A stretch of DNA of 64,000 bases from Lachnospiraceae bacterium (GTDB lineage Bacteria > Bacillota > Clostridia > Lachnospirales > Lachnospiraceae). The stretch covers positions 186,001 through 250,000 of the forward strand of contig CAJTCL010000001.1 in NCBI GenBank assembly GCA_910575005.1, written 5' to 3'. Within the stretch, counting starts at the first letter, position 1; each line of letters begins with the position of its first letter. Below the pieces are notes generated by a model that saw only the letters and a list, made by a program, of their open reading frames with translations, was not told the DNA's origin and ran no database searches. Of this stretch, positions 44,138 to 53,907 are shown piece by piece. Both the position numbers and the translations under genes were made by a program.

Positions 44138-46075
44138 TCAATGCCTGCGCTTTTTGATTTTTACAATCACCAATGCCGCCAAGAGAATCAAAATAACGAA
44201 TAAAATTGATACGATACTAAAAATCGTCCTGGCGATCTGATTGGGATTGACAAACACAGCCAACGCGCTATTGTCATTGTCAATAATTTTCCGGTTATGG
44301 GTTGTATGGTAATAGTCTGGTATCTCAGATTTTCCTTCTGTCTTTGGAAAAGATTCCAAATATTTGGCCAAAGATGCCCAAGCCTTTAATTCCTGTCCAT
44401 CCACGTGAATAATATGATTTTCCAACTCTTGTTGGGAAATCTCCCTGCCCTCTGCATCTCTGGGTACTATTGATAAAATACCATAAGACTGTTCCTCCAC
44501 AGCGCCAAGCATCTGGCCAGTATATAAATCGGCAATCACTCGATAGAGTTTGGTATCTTCAAGCTCCTCTGTTTTTCCATCCACGTCCTGAAGATGTACG
44601 TTTGTAACCTTATTTAAAATCAACCGACTGGGATTGATCGTATAAGATAACCCGCTGCTATAGAGCTGTGCCGTGGTCATCATCGGAGAGATGGAGGCAT
44701 CCACTTCCGCCATCGTTTTGACATCTGCTCCAGTAAGATAGACACTGACCAAGGGATATCCTGGCACGCCATCCGCTCCAATTCCCAGGGATAAAATCTG
44801 AAAAGCATCCGAAACAGTAATCTCTGTTTCCTTGTGCAAGGTATCACGAATACAGCCGCTGGGCACAACTGCGATATCCGCTGGTTTTTGTTCCCCTGTA
44901 TCGCTATTGTTCACTGCATATAGATAGGCATCTGCGAGAAGATTTCCCAAAGGTTCCTCCTGCAAAATTTCCCCAAGGCCATTGATTTTCGTAAATTCCC
45001 AGGGATTATAGGCCAGCACTTGATCTTTGCTATAGCCAAACTGTGAGAGGTATTCCTGATCAATCGTTGTCCCCAGCTTAGCAATTTTGTCCACTGTTTC
45101 CTGATCACTGTCATAGCTTTCATCCAGAAGTGTGAGCTGATAATCTTCCAGTTTCCAGCGGCCGTTGTCCTTCTGGCACATGGTAAGAGAACCGATACGG
45201 GCGCCATATTCTCCAGTGGAGACAATAGCTGTCTCCCCATGAATAATTGGCTGTTCTAAAATACTATGAGTATGGCCACTGATAATCAAATCAAGCTGCG
45301 GCACTGCTTTTGCCAGCAATTCATCCTCTGACTTTTTCTCGTCCTCCCAGGTCCCACTGTGAGAAATACAGACAATCATGTCCGCTTGTTCCTGTTCTTG
45401 AATCGTCTTTACTGTCTGTTTGACCGCCTCCACTGGTTCCTGAAATATCAAGGCACAAGTTGGTGCACACTCTAGTGAATCTTTGCCAAATACACCAATC
45501 ACTGCGACATTGAGATCACCTTTTTCCAACATAATATAAGGCTTTACACCATAAGAATCAAAGGCTTTTTGCAATAATGCTCCTTCTTTTGCCTTTTCTC
45601 CTTTTAAAGTCTGCTCCCAATCCACATTGCACACCACCAATGGTGGAATGCGCTCCTTGCTCTCCTGCGCTGATGCCAACATATGAGCCAACCCGCTGCT
45701 TCTGTAATCAAACTCATGGTTTCCAAATGTAGCAGCATCCACTCCCAGATACCCTAACATCCTAAGTTCTGCAGCCTGTGTCTCAAATACGGTCTGATAC
45801 AGCGTTCCCATAGAAAAATCTCCGCCATCTAGAAATAATAAATTTTCTTCCTCTGCCCGCTGTTGTTTCAGATAAGTCATCATCCGTGCAAATCCGCCAA
45901 CGCTCTTTTCTTCGCCATTCTCCTCCAGATAAAATGGTTCCAGATGCGAGTGAAGGTCATGTGTAAATACTACTTTTAATTCTCTATTTTCCTTTGCAGA
46001 TACCCACATTCCCGGCAGCACCAAAAACACTAGAACGAACAATAGCATTTTCCATATTTTAACTGTTTTTTTCAT
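44138..46075 (-). CDS. 5'-nucleotidase/UshA-family metallophosphoesterase, surface-anchored
   Basis: The start at 46075 (MKKTVKIW) has an AAGGGGTG site, giving 645 residues. A signal peptide (KKTVKIWKMLLFVLVFLVLPG-type, cleaved after VSA) leads to a calcineurin-like metallophosphoesterase domain with HDLHSHLEP, GGDFSMG, GNHEFD, SGHTHSI; then the UshA-type 5'-nucleotidase C-terminal domain; then a C-terminal membrane helix (about 620-640) with a basic tail. It is expected to hydrolyse extracellular nucleotides or sugar-nucleotides. The gene lies 30 bp after the DUF362 ferredoxin gene. Confidence 0.88.
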   Translation of the reverse strand: MKKTVKIWKMLLFVLVFLVLPGMWVSAKENRELKVVFTHDLHSHLEPFYLEENGEEKSVGGFARMMTYLKQQRAEEENLLFLDGGDFSMGTLYQTVFETQAAELRMLGYLGVDAATFGNHEFDYRSSGLAHMLASAQESKERIPPLVVCNVDWEQTLKGEKAKEGALLQKAFDSYGVKPYIMLEKGDLNVAVIGVFGKDSLECAPTCALIFQEPVEAVKQTVKTIQEQEQADMIVCISHSGTWEDEKKSEDELLAKAVPQLDLIISGHTHSILEQPIIHGETAIVSTGEYGARIGSLTMCQKDNGRWKLEDYQLTLLDESYDSDQETVDKIAKLGTTIDQEYLSQFGYSKDQVLAYNPWEFTKINGLGEILQEEPLGNLLADAYLYAVNNSDTGEQKPADIAVVPSGCIRDTLHKETEITVSDAFQILSLGIGADGVPGYPLVSVYLTGADVKTMAEVDASISPMMTTAQLYSSGLSYTINPSRLILNKVTNVHLQDVDGKTEELEDTKLYRVIADLYTGQMLGAVEEQSYGILSIVPRDAEGREISQQELENHIIHVDGQELKAWASLAKYLESFPKTEGKSEIPDYYHTTHNRKIIDNDNSALAVFVNPNQIARTIFSIVSILFVILILLAALVIVKIKKRRH

Positions 46076-46104
46076 GAAACACCCCTTCCTGGACAAGCTT
46101 TTTC

Positions 46105-47220
46105 TTAAATCTCAATCAATTCATACTCCTGGCTGCCAATGCCGATTTTTTGGGCATGTTCCACACAGGATTTCCAGTTGGTATCAGGATGCACCATATG
46201 AAAGCAATCCTGATGATCTTCGTGATGGCTGTGTCCATCTTCACATATCACACTTCCAGCAATCAACGGCTGGCGATTGCAGGCGTCAGCACAGGCCACA
46301 TCCAGCGCCACCGGATCAAAAGAGGCAAACATTCCCACATCGGGAATAATTGGGATATCATTCTCTGCATGGCAGTCACAATTAGGAGAAACATCACAGA
46401 CAATGGAAATATGAAAATGCGGACGGTCATTCAGTACCGCTTTGCTGTACTCTGCCATTTTATAATTAAGTATATCGCTCGAATCCCCAAAGGATGGCTC
46501 TATCGCATCTTTGGGACAGACACCGATGCAGCGTCCACAGCCAGCACATTTCTCATGATTGATGGAAGCCTTCTTGTCAGTAACGGTAACTCCTTGATGG
46601 GCACATACCTTAGTACACATCTTACAGCCAATACAGTTCTCTTGATTTACATATGGTTTTCCTTCACTGTGCATCTCCATCTTTCCAGCTCTAGAACCAC
46701 ATCCCATGCCGATATTTTTTAGTGCTCCTCCAAACCCAGCCATCTCATGTCCTTTAAAATGATTGAGAGATATAAACACATCTGCATCCATCACAGCCCT
46801 GCCAATCTTTGCCTCCTTTATGTATTCGCCATTGACAGGAACCAACTCTTCGTCTGTACCTTTTAATCCATCTGCAATAATCACATGGCAACCAGTAGAA
46901 AATGGAGTAAAGCCGTTCTCATAAGCTGTGTCCAAATGATCAAGAGCATTCTTTCTGCTTCCAACATACAAAGTATTGCAGTCTGTCAGAAATGCTTTTC
47001 CTCCAAGCTCCTTCACCACATCTACAACTACCTTCGCATAATTTGGCCGCAGGAATGCAAGATTTCCTAGCTCGCCAAAGTGAATCTTAATCGCTGCATA
47101 TTTGTCAGTAAAATCAATATCCTTAATTCCCGCTGTCACAATCAGACGCTTCAATTTTGCTGGAATATTCTCTGTGTAAGATGTTTTAAATGTAGTAAAA
47201 TATACCTTTGATTTTTCCAT
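46105..47220 (-). CDS. DUF362 protein with a two-[4Fe-4S] ferredoxin domain
   Basis: The true start is the ATG at 47220 (371 residues), preceded by AAAGGAG; the longer frame would overlap the -10 box at 47282-47287. The N-terminal ~190 residues form a DUF362-like domain (SLNHFKGHEMAGFGGALKNIGMG). Two [4Fe-4S] motifs follow: CIGCKMCTKVC and CAGCGRCIGVC (about 190-250). The C-terminal part (CDCHAENDIPI, DPVALDVACADACNR) completes the family. It likely transfers electrons in an unknown cytosolic reaction. Confidence 0.88.
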   Translation of the reverse strand: MEKSKVYFTTFKTSYTENIPAKLKRLIVTAGIKDIDFTDKYAAIKIHFGELGNLAFLRPNYAKVVVDVVKELGGKAFLTDCNTLYVGSRKNALDHLDTAYENGFTPFSTGCHVIIADGLKGTDEELVPVNGEYIKEAKIGRAVMDADVFISLNHFKGHEMAGFGGALKNIGMGCGSRAGKMEMHSEGKPYVNQENCIGCKMCTKVCAHQGVTVTDKKASINHEKCAGCGRCIGVCPKDAIEPSFGDSSDILNYKMAEYSKAVLNDRPHFHISIVCDVSPNCDCHAENDIPIIPDVGMFASFDPVALDVACADACNRQPLIAGSVICEDGHSHHEDHQDCFHMVHPDTNWKSCVEHAQKIGIGSQEYELIEI

Positions 47221-47658
47221 ATTAAATGCTCCTTTTCTCTCCGCTTCATCTAGGGGAATACTTCCCCTGTATCTAAAATCCATTATAACAGATTTACAGA
47301 ATTTAATAACGATTTTTTTACCATTTCTTCACAATTTCTTTTGAATTCTTTATGTTTCTTTTAGAAAATGTCCACACTTTGCACACATTTATATCTTATA
47401 CTTGATTTATCAAATGAAGTTGATGACTTACATAAAGCGCGCACCGTTGGTTATCAGCTTCGACTAACAACAATCTAGCTTTACAATTGGTAAAGTAGTT
47501 TACATATATGTGGCGGTGCCACCGCCCAAGATGTGGCACCCCATGAAACATTTCATAAATTTACTCCCCCAAAAGCGTTGCCGCAAGGCAGCGCTTTCCT
47601 TCCGTTTACCAACCTATATTTCTTGTTTTTAGTCTTCTCTCCCGTTTACCATTGGCTC
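47221..47658. other. Intergenic region with several hairpins
   Basis: The gap holds the DUF362 gene's extended -10 promoter (47282-47290), GGTGCCAC/GTGGCACC (47515-47522 with 47533-47540), ATGAAA-CA-TTTCAT (47542-47555), and AAAGCGTTGCC-GCAA-GGCAGCGCTTT (47572-47597, one G-U). The last may end the amidohydrolase transcript. No gene was found. Confidence 0.55.
47282..47290 (-). promoter_or_regulatory. Extended -10 promoter of the DUF362 gene
   Basis: On the minus strand TGTTATAAT fits an extended -10 box, about 62 bp before the start at 47220. It shows that the longer frame beginning at 47283 is not the true gene start. Confidence 0.6.
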
Positions 47659-48600
47659 TCAATCATGTCTGGCATACGTCACTCTGCCGTCAATCAGCAC
47701 ATATTTAATTTTCGTATCCGAAATCATAGGATTGCCAGCAGCAATTACAAAATCTGCATCCTTGCCAATTTCTAGTGAACCTACTCGCGCCTCTACACCA
47801 ATATGTTTGGCCGCATGGATTGTAATTGCCCGCAGTGCCTCAAACGCATCCATACCAGAATTGACTGCCAGGCCAGCACAGAGCGCAAGATACTGCTGTG
47901 GAATCACTGGGGAATCTGTGATAATAGATACTTGACAGCCCGCCCGTGCCAAATCCCCTGGTGTAGCAAAGCTCTTGTTCTTTAGCTCAAATTTCGTAGC
48001 ATGTCCCAATAAAGGGCCTACGGCAAGCGGATAGCCTTCCTTTGCCAAATCATCTGCAATCAGAGAACCATCGGTACAGTGATCTAACTGCAGTGCAGTA
48101 TCAAATTCCTTAGCAATGCGAATTGCAGTATAGATATCATTGGCTTGATGTACATGTGCTTTTAACGGCATCTCGCCACGAATTACCGGAATCAATGCTT
48201 CCAGTTTTGGATCATAGGGTGGACGTTTTAGTATATCTTCCCCTGCCGCGACACAAGTCACTCCTCCTTCCATAGCCAAACGAATACTTTCATCCTGAGG
48301 GTTAATACCGTCTACCGCTGATAATTCTGGTGTCAAGGAATCTGTAACCTCATTGTAATCTGCCCCTTCAAATCCAATCCCATATCCGTCCAATCCCAAA
48401 TGACAGTGTGCTTCCACAAAACCAGGATAAACCTGCAGTCCTTTGACATCCAAAAGTTTTGTCTGATCTATCATCTCTGCGTCCAAAGTTGGGGCAATCT
48501 TCCTAATCTTTCCACCTTCGACCAGAATGTCTGCCAGGTATGGCTCTCTATGAACCGCATCATGAACTAGTCCCTGCCTGATCATCAGCCTCTCTTCCAT
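47659..48600 (-). CDS. Imidazolonepropionase-like amidohydrolase with an apparent internal shortening
   Basis: The ATG at 48600 follows AGGAGG closely (313 residues). The metal-site residues of the amidohydrolase fold are present: HCH in EAHCHLGLD, H in AHVHQANDI, H in LDHCTDG and D in ITDSPVIP. Compared with the family members I recall (about 380 residues), there is no segment between GGVTCVAAG and KLEALIPVIRGE, where about 60-70 residues are expected; the frame is intact. Substrate is unknown; the C-terminal IEIGKDADFVI-like signature is normal. Confidence 0.75.
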   Translation of the reverse strand: MEERLMIRQGLVHDAVHREPYLADILVEGGKIRKIAPTLDAEMIDQTKLLDVKGLQVYPGFVEAHCHLGLDGYGIGFEGADYNEVTDSLTPELSAVDGINPQDESIRLAMEGGVTCVAAGEDILKRPPYDPKLEALIPVIRGEMPLKAHVHQANDIYTAIRIAKEFDTALQLDHCTDGSLIADDLAKEGYPLAVGPLLGHATKFELKNKSFATPGDLARAGCQVSIITDSPVIPQQYLALCAGLAVNSGMDAFEALRAITIHAAKHIGVEARVGSLEIGKDADFVIAAGNPMISDTKIKYVLIDGRVTYARHD

Positions 48601-48663
48601 TTTGTGCCTCCTTCCTGCCAATAGTATGGCACAAAATAGAATTTATAATTCTTTTGAAAGGTA

Positions 48664-48700
48664 AAAGGGAAACAACCTCTGTAACGAAGCGTCTCCCTTT
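48664..48700 (-). terminator. Possible terminator of the GH31 gene
   Basis: AAAGGGA (48694-48700 read on minus) pairs with TCCCTTT (48664-48670), with a loose loop; a short T run follows. It lies 19 bp beyond the GH31 stop. Confidence 0.4.
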
Positions 48701-48718
48701 GTCTGTTATCTCTATACT

Positions 48719-50701
48719 TTACTCTAATTTCAAGAATACTGGCATACTCTCTAATGTCACTGGCTGATCAATCAGCGCTCCACCTTCATATAATGTACCT
48801 GTCTCACAATCCTTCCAGGAAGCTCCTCTGGGAAGATACACCTTCCTTGTACAAATTCCGGCTTCCAGAATAGGCGCTACCAGCAATTTATCTCCATACA
48901 TATATTGATCTTCCAGAATCCAGCACATTGCATCTTCTGGAAACTCATAAAACATCGTCCGCATCACTGGCGTTCCTTTGAGGTGTGCCTCTTCCATAAG
49001 CCTTCTGGTGTAATCCCGCATCTGTTCACGCATATGCATATATTTTTCACAGATGCCATATACCTCTTCCCCATAACTCCAGACTTCATTTGCCGCTCCA
49101 GAACGACAGGTAGCGCCTCCAGTAGTTCCCACCTGTGGCTGCCTTGGCTCTCGATCTCCATGAAGACGCATTACCGGACAGAATGTCCCCCACTGGAACC
49201 AACGGACAAATAATTCCCGAAATTGCGGATCGTTGGGATCTCCGCCGTGGAAGCCCCCAATATCAGTCGTCCACCAAGGAATCCCCGCAAGCCCCATATT
49301 GAGTCCTGCTGCAAGCTGATTTCTCATACTGTCAAAGCTTGAGGCAATATCCCCAGACCACACCAAAGCGCCATATTTTTGGCTTCCTGCCCAGGCACAT
49401 CTTAACAGATTGACAATATTTTCTTGTCCCTCCTGCTCCATACCCTCATAAAAAGTCTTAGCATATTCCACCGGATAGATATTGCCGATTTCTAAATCAG
49501 TCCCTGCATAATAGCGATAATTATCAAACTCATAAGCTGTATATTCCGGCTCCGCCTCATCCAGCCAAAACACCTGAATACCTTTGTCATAATAATTTTT
49601 CTTAACCTTCCGCCACAAATACCTCCTTGCTCCTGGGTTGGTGGCGTCATAATGAATGGTTGCACCCTGGAAATCCAGACCCACGCGAACGCCTCGCTCT
49701 GTGCGAATCAAGTAACCCTTCTCCAACATTTCTTGATAATTCTCACTCTCTTTGTCCACCGTCGGCCATATGGAAACCATCAATTCAATGCCCATCTCTT
49801 TTAATTCCTCAATCATGGCGTCTGGATCTGGCCAGTAAGTAGGATCAAATTTCCATTCCCCCTGTTTCGGCCAATGAAAATAATCAATCACAATCACGTC
49901 AATTGGCAGATTTCTTCTCTTATACTCCCTGGCAACCTCCAAAAGTTCTTCCTGCGTCTGATAGCGCAGCTTGCACTGCCAAAAACCCAGCCCATACTCT
50001 GGCATCATGGGCACTGTTCCTGTCACCTTTGCATAGGCTTCCTCAATCTCTGCCGGAGTGTCTCCAGCCACCAGCCAGTAATCAAGGATTTTCGTTCCAT
50101 ATGATTCAAAACTGGTAATATTGTGGCCGAACACTGCTCTGCCCACTGCTGGATTATTCCACAAAAGTCCATATCCCAGGGAAGAAATAGCAAATGGCAC
50201 ACTTGACTGAGAATTTCTGTGTGCCATCTCCAAATCCACTCCTTTGAGATTCAGATAAGGCTGCTGATACTGTCCCATACCATATATTTTTTCATTGCGG
50301 TCTATCGATTCAAATCGCATTGTGAGATGATAATCGCCGCCGATATTGGGACGAAATTCTCTGGCTTCCACCTCGATGGCACTGCATTTTGGATCTGTCA
50401 GCTCCCGACGGTCTCTCCAATATTCTTCCAGAAGCAAATTACCATTCTGATGATACATGGTAATCTTACCGCCCGCGGTAATATGAACTCGCAATTTTCT
50501 ATTGATCAATTCTGCTCCATCGGCTGTAATATTGACAACAACATCTTTTACCTCAGGCTGCCTGATCAGAGCCCAATTTTTTTCAGGCATTATTGCCTGT
50601 TTGGTGGCGCGTACACGCACTGCATCTTCCCCCCAAGGTTCTACCCAAAGTTCCTCTGCATCATAATGAAAGATAATCCGATTTCCTTCCTGTCTAAACA
50701 T
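48719..50701 (-). CDS. GH31 glycoside hydrolase (alpha-xylosidase/alpha-glucosidase type)
   Basis: The 660-residue cytosolic enzyme shows the GH31 core: GLGFWQCKLRYQTQEELLEVA, the nucleophile-region WLDEAEPEYTAYEFDNYRYY (WxDEAEPE; the same motif type as Xyl31A-like alpha-xylosidases), SGDIASSFDSMRNQ with TDIGGFHGG, and HGDREPRQPQV. No signal peptide is seen, so it splits an imported oligosaccharide, possibly an alpha-xyloside. It is the last gene of the sugar operon after two ABC permeases, whose substrate it probably digests. Confidence 0.88.
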   Translation of the reverse strand: MFRQEGNRIIFHYDAEELWVEPWGEDAVRVRATKQAIMPEKNWALIRQPEVKDVVVNITADGAELINRKLRVHITAGGKITMYHQNGNLLLEEYWRDRRELTDPKCSAIEVEAREFRPNIGGDYHLTMRFESIDRNEKIYGMGQYQQPYLNLKGVDLEMAHRNSQSSVPFAISSLGYGLLWNNPAVGRAVFGHNITSFESYGTKILDYWLVAGDTPAEIEEAYAKVTGTVPMMPEYGLGFWQCKLRYQTQEELLEVAREYKRRNLPIDVIVIDYFHWPKQGEWKFDPTYWPDPDAMIEELKEMGIELMVSIWPTVDKESENYQEMLEKGYLIRTERGVRVGLDFQGATIHYDATNPGARRYLWRKVKKNYYDKGIQVFWLDEAEPEYTAYEFDNYRYYAGTDLEIGNIYPVEYAKTFYEGMEQEGQENIVNLLRCAWAGSQKYGALVWSGDIASSFDSMRNQLAAGLNMGLAGIPWWTTDIGGFHGGDPNDPQFRELFVRWFQWGTFCPVMRLHGDREPRQPQVGTTGGATCRSGAANEVWSYGEEVYGICEKYMHMREQMRDYTRRLMEEAHLKGTPVMRTMFYEFPEDAMCWILEDQYMYGDKLLVAPILEAGICTRKVYLPRGASWKDCETGTLYEGGALIDQPVTLESMPVFLKLE

Positions 50702-50718
50702 TTTTCACCAATCCCTTT

Positions 50719-51567
50719 CTATCCTTTTACTGCACCGCTGGTCATACCACTAATGATATATTTCTGCATAAAAATGAAAATTAATGTAACTGGTATAATT
50801 GTCACCACAGCAAAAGCGGTCAAGTAACTCCATTTCGTTCCATACTGGCCCATAAAGTTAAAAATTCCTGCAGTAATCGGCCGCTTCTGCTGGTCAATGA
50901 TAAAGGTCATGCCATAGGCTAAATCTCCCCATGCATACAGGAAAGAGAAGATAGCACATACCATTACGCCTGGCTTTGCCACTGGAATTAATACCCGAAC
51001 AAATGCTGTAAAACGGTTGCATCCATCAATATATGCCGCCTCTTCCAACTCTTTTGGAATAGAGGCAAAATAATTTTTCAGTATTAAAATAGAAAATGGT
51101 ATTCCAATGGTCGCATCTGCAATAATAGCTGCGATCGGCGTATTATAGACATGCATTCCTTTAAACATCATAAACATCGGAGTCAACAGTACTGCCACTG
51201 GCAGCATCTGTGTGACCAAAAATCCTAAAAGCATCATTCCACGCCCTTTAAATTTATATTTTGCAATGCCATAAGAAGCCGGAACTGCCAAGACTACCGC
51301 GATCACCATCGCTCCCATAGAAATGATGAAACTATTAAAAAATGAATGGAACATATTAAAATCGCCATTTTCCACCTGAGCCGCATAGGAATTTAAGTTT
51401 AACTGTTCTGGAATGATCGTCGGTGGAATACGAAAAATTTCCTGCTCTGTTTTCAGAGATGTCACAACAATCCAAAATACCGGAAACAGCAGGACACATA
51501 AAATTACCACAGCCAGCACCGATAATGCCACATTTTTACCGCCACGAATTGTCTTTTCTTCACCCAT
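50719..51567 (-). CDS. Sugar ABC transporter permease, MalG type
   Basis: The ATG at 51567 overlaps the stop of the upstream permease by one base and follows GGAGGATGAGG, giving 282 residues. Six membrane helices and the CUT1 permease signature EEAAYIDGCNRFTAFVRVLIPVAKPG (EAA loop contacting the ATPase) identify it. It forms the translocation pore with the upstream MalF-type permease. The ATPase is not in this window; CUT1 systems often use a shared one. Confidence 0.9.
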   Translation of the reverse strand: MGEEKTIRGGKNVALSVLAVVILCVLLFPVFWIVVTSLKTEQEIFRIPPTIIPEQLNLNSYAAQVENGDFNMFHSFFNSFIISMGAMVIAVVLAVPASYGIAKYKFKGRGMMLLGFLVTQMLPVAVLLTPMFMMFKGMHVYNTPIAAIIADATIGIPFSILILKNYFASIPKELEEAAYIDGCNRFTAFVRVLIPVAKPGVMVCAIFSFLYAWGDLAYGMTFIIDQQKRPITAGIFNFMGQYGTKWSYLTAFAVVTIIPVTLIFIFMQKYIISGMTSGAVKG

Positions 51568-52469
51568 CAATCCTCATCCTCCTTTGTCGCTTTTAGATAA
51601 AATACGCCTACAATCATTAAGATCACCAACAGGATATTGGCAACTGCCGAACCTTTGCTGTACTTAAACATTTCAAAAGAAAGCTTATAAGAATACGTTG
51701 ATAACATATGAGTGGAATTTACCGGCCCGCCTCCTGTCATCACATACACAAGGTCAAACACCTTAAAGGTGTAGATAAATCCAAGAATCAGCACTGACTC
51801 TATCGTCGGCCGCAATAAGGGAAGCGTAATCTTAAAAAACGTCTGTACCTTTCCTGCCCCATCGATGGAAGCACTCTCATACAATTCTTTGGGAATTGTG
51901 GTCAGCCCTGTAGAAATCAAAATCATATTAAAGGGAATTCCAATCCAGACATTGGCACAGACGATAGCAAACAGCGCCGTATTCGTCGAAGTCAGCCAAT
52001 CAATATTTTCTGAGATAATGCCCAGGCTGTTTAGTATGTAATTCAAAATTCCCACATCTGTACCAAAAATAAACTTGAAAATCAATGCTGTAACTGTAAT
52101 CGGAATCATCCAGGGAATCAACATCAGTCCGCGAATAGGTTTGGAAACACTGAAATGTTGACTAAAAAACAATGCCAGCAAAAATCCTATGATAAACTGC
52201 AAAATAAGGCAGCATACCGTAAAAAGCAATGTATTGACCAATGATCTGATAAATACAGGATCCTGGAAAATATCTATATAGTTTTGAAGCCCTGCAAATG
52301 GTTTATGGTCTGCTGTCAAAGTTCTCACCGTAACATCCTGAAAACTCAAGATAATATTTCTCACAATGGGATAACCGACAAACACAAGCATATAGAGAAA
52401 TGCTGGCAGCACAAATAATATTCCTACGTTATCAAACTTAAAAAATTTCTTCTTTTTCGCCTGATTCAT
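51567..52469 (-). CDS. Sugar ABC transporter permease, MalF type
   Basis: The 300-residue membrane protein has six helices and the CUT1 EAA loop ELYESASIDGAGKVQTFFKITLPLLRPTI. It pairs with the MalG-type permease downstream. It follows the binding-protein gene after a strong hairpin (52494-52528), which probably lowers permease expression relative to binding protein. Confidence 0.9.
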   Translation of the reverse strand: MNQAKKKKFFKFDNVGILFVLPAFLYMLVFVGYPIVRNIILSFQDVTVRTLTADHKPFAGLQNYIDIFQDPVFIRSLVNTLLFTVCCLILQFIIGFLLALFFSQHFSVSKPIRGLMLIPWMIPITVTALIFKFIFGTDVGILNYILNSLGIISENIDWLTSTNTALFAIVCANVWIGIPFNMILISTGLTTIPKELYESASIDGAGKVQTFFKITLPLLRPTIESVLILGFIYTFKVFDLVYVMTGGGPVNSTHMLSTYSYKLSFEMFKYSKGSAVANILLVILMIVGVFYLKATKEDED

Positions 52470-52493
52470 ACGTTTTCCTCCTTAATTTTGGGA

Positions 52494-52528
52494 ACAAAAA
52501 GGGAGTATACGGAAGATCCGCATACTCC
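52494..52528 (-). terminator. Intercistronic hairpin between binding-protein and permease genes
   Basis: On the minus strand GGAGTATGCGGA pairs with TCCGTATACTCC (one G-U), loop TCT, followed by CTTTTTG. Such partial terminators are known between binding-protein and permease genes (as in malE-malF). Confidence 0.75.
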
Positions 52529-52542
52529 GCACCTCAGATTGC

Positions 52543-53868
52543 CTATTTAGTTACAATCCCATCAATGACCTGCTGGGCAGCATCCGCCGCTTCCTGGGGC
52601 TGTTTTTCGCCGGTCATCACCTGGTTAAATGCAAGAGAAATAGCATCTGACACCTCTGGCCACTCCGCAAGAGGCCCTCTTGCCTTGGCATACTCTAACT
52701 GCTTGGTAAAGCTTTTCATTTCCTCATCGTCGGCAAATTGTCCCTCTGCAATGGCCTTATCTGCGGAGGTATAGCCAAGAGCGCCCATCAGATATTCTAC
52801 CTGCTCTTTGGCTGTCGCATATTCGAGGAATTTCAAAGCGCCTTCCTCATTGCCTCCTGAAATCACTGCATAGTTTTCTCCGCCAAGCGCAGAGGCATAT
52901 TCTTTGTCTTGCGGAATCAAGGCAACTTTCCAGTTCAAATCAGGCGCTTCCTCCCTCATAGCAGCAATCTGCCACGGTCCATTGATCATCATCGCCACAT
53001 TGCCAGAGATAAACTGATTCATGACGTCTCTTTGTGTCCAGTTGATACACTCTTTACTCATAGCCCCAGATTCAATCAATTCCTTTACTAAGGTCAAGGC
53101 TTTTACGCCTCCCTCAGAGTTAATCTCATAGGCACCTGCCCCTGTAGACCATACCCAAGGCATAAAATTGAAGGTTCCCTCCTCATTCTGAAGGCTGCAG
53201 AATGCAAAACCTGTCACTTTATCCTTAGTAAGTTTTACGGCTGTCTCTTTTAACTCCTCCCAGTTTGTAGGCGCTTTGCAGCCAGCCGCATCCAGTAAAT
53301 CCTGATTATAATACAAACCCAGACAATTTACCCCAAAAGGTACGCCATATAAGGTTCCGTCAATCGTACAGGAATCCACAGCTCCCTGATAATAATTTGA
53401 GACATCAAACTTTCCTGATAAATCTGCAAAAATTCCCATTGTTGCATAAGAAGCATGATCTGGAGAATCTAAAATTGCAATATCTGGCAGCTCATCCGCA
53501 GAAGCACCAATAGATAACTGCTTCTTAAAATCTGCAAATGGCACATACTTTGCACTGACTGTAATGTCGCTCTGAGAAGCATTATAATCACTGATCACCT
53601 TATCAAGTGCTTTCTGATGACCTTCTGTCTCCCAGTAATACCAAATCGTTACTTCCTGGCCGCCGCCAGATGAAGATTCATTTGAACCATTGTTTGACGC
53701 TTCCCCTTGCGCATCCTGTTTTTGATTCGCTCCTGCATTTTCACTGGATGCTGTACTCTCGCCCTGATCTGTCTTTTGGTCATTTTCTGCATTTTTTCCA
53801 CAGCCTGCCAGCAATCCAACGCTTAACACCACTGCCATAAACACAGACGCCACCTTCTTCAATTTCAT
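52543..53868 (-). CDS. Sugar-binding lipoprotein of a CUT1 ABC transporter
   Basis: The 441-residue protein has a lipobox LSVGLLAGC (about 14-22), an N-terminal Ser/Asn/Gln-rich linker (about 25-70), and then the periplasmic-binding-type fold with YYWETEGHQKALDKVISDYN and GPWQIAAMREEAPDL. It captures a sugar outside the cell. The gene has its own promoter (53908-53937) and follows the YesN-like regulator gene. The sugar is unknown; the downstream GH31 suggests an alpha-linked oligosaccharide. Confidence 0.92.
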   Translation of the reverse strand: MKLKKVASVFMAVVLSVGLLAGCGKNAENDQKTDQGESTASSENAGANQKQDAQGEASNNGSNESSSGGGQEVTIWYYWETEGHQKALDKVISDYNASQSDITVSAKYVPFADFKKQLSIGASADELPDIAILDSPDHASYATMGIFADLSGKFDVSNYYQGAVDSCTIDGTLYGVPFGVNCLGLYYNQDLLDAAGCKAPTNWEELKETAVKLTKDKVTGFAFCSLQNEEGTFNFMPWVWSTGAGAYEINSEGGVKALTLVKELIESGAMSKECINWTQRDVMNQFISGNVAMMINGPWQIAAMREEAPDLNWKVALIPQDKEYASALGGENYAVISGGNEEGALKFLEYATAKEQVEYLMGALGYTSADKAIAEGQFADDEEMKSFTKQLEYAKARGPLAEWPEVSDAISLAFNQVMTGEKQPQEAADAAQQVIDGIVTK

Positions 53869-53907
53869 AATCGTTCCTCCTCTTTTCTTTTTGTAACATC
53901 AGTTTAC

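Noticed and set aside
47221-47283. Longer N-terminus for the DUF362 protein starting at 47283
   Set aside because: It would start on the promoter -10 box; the ATG at 47220 has a good ribosome binding site.
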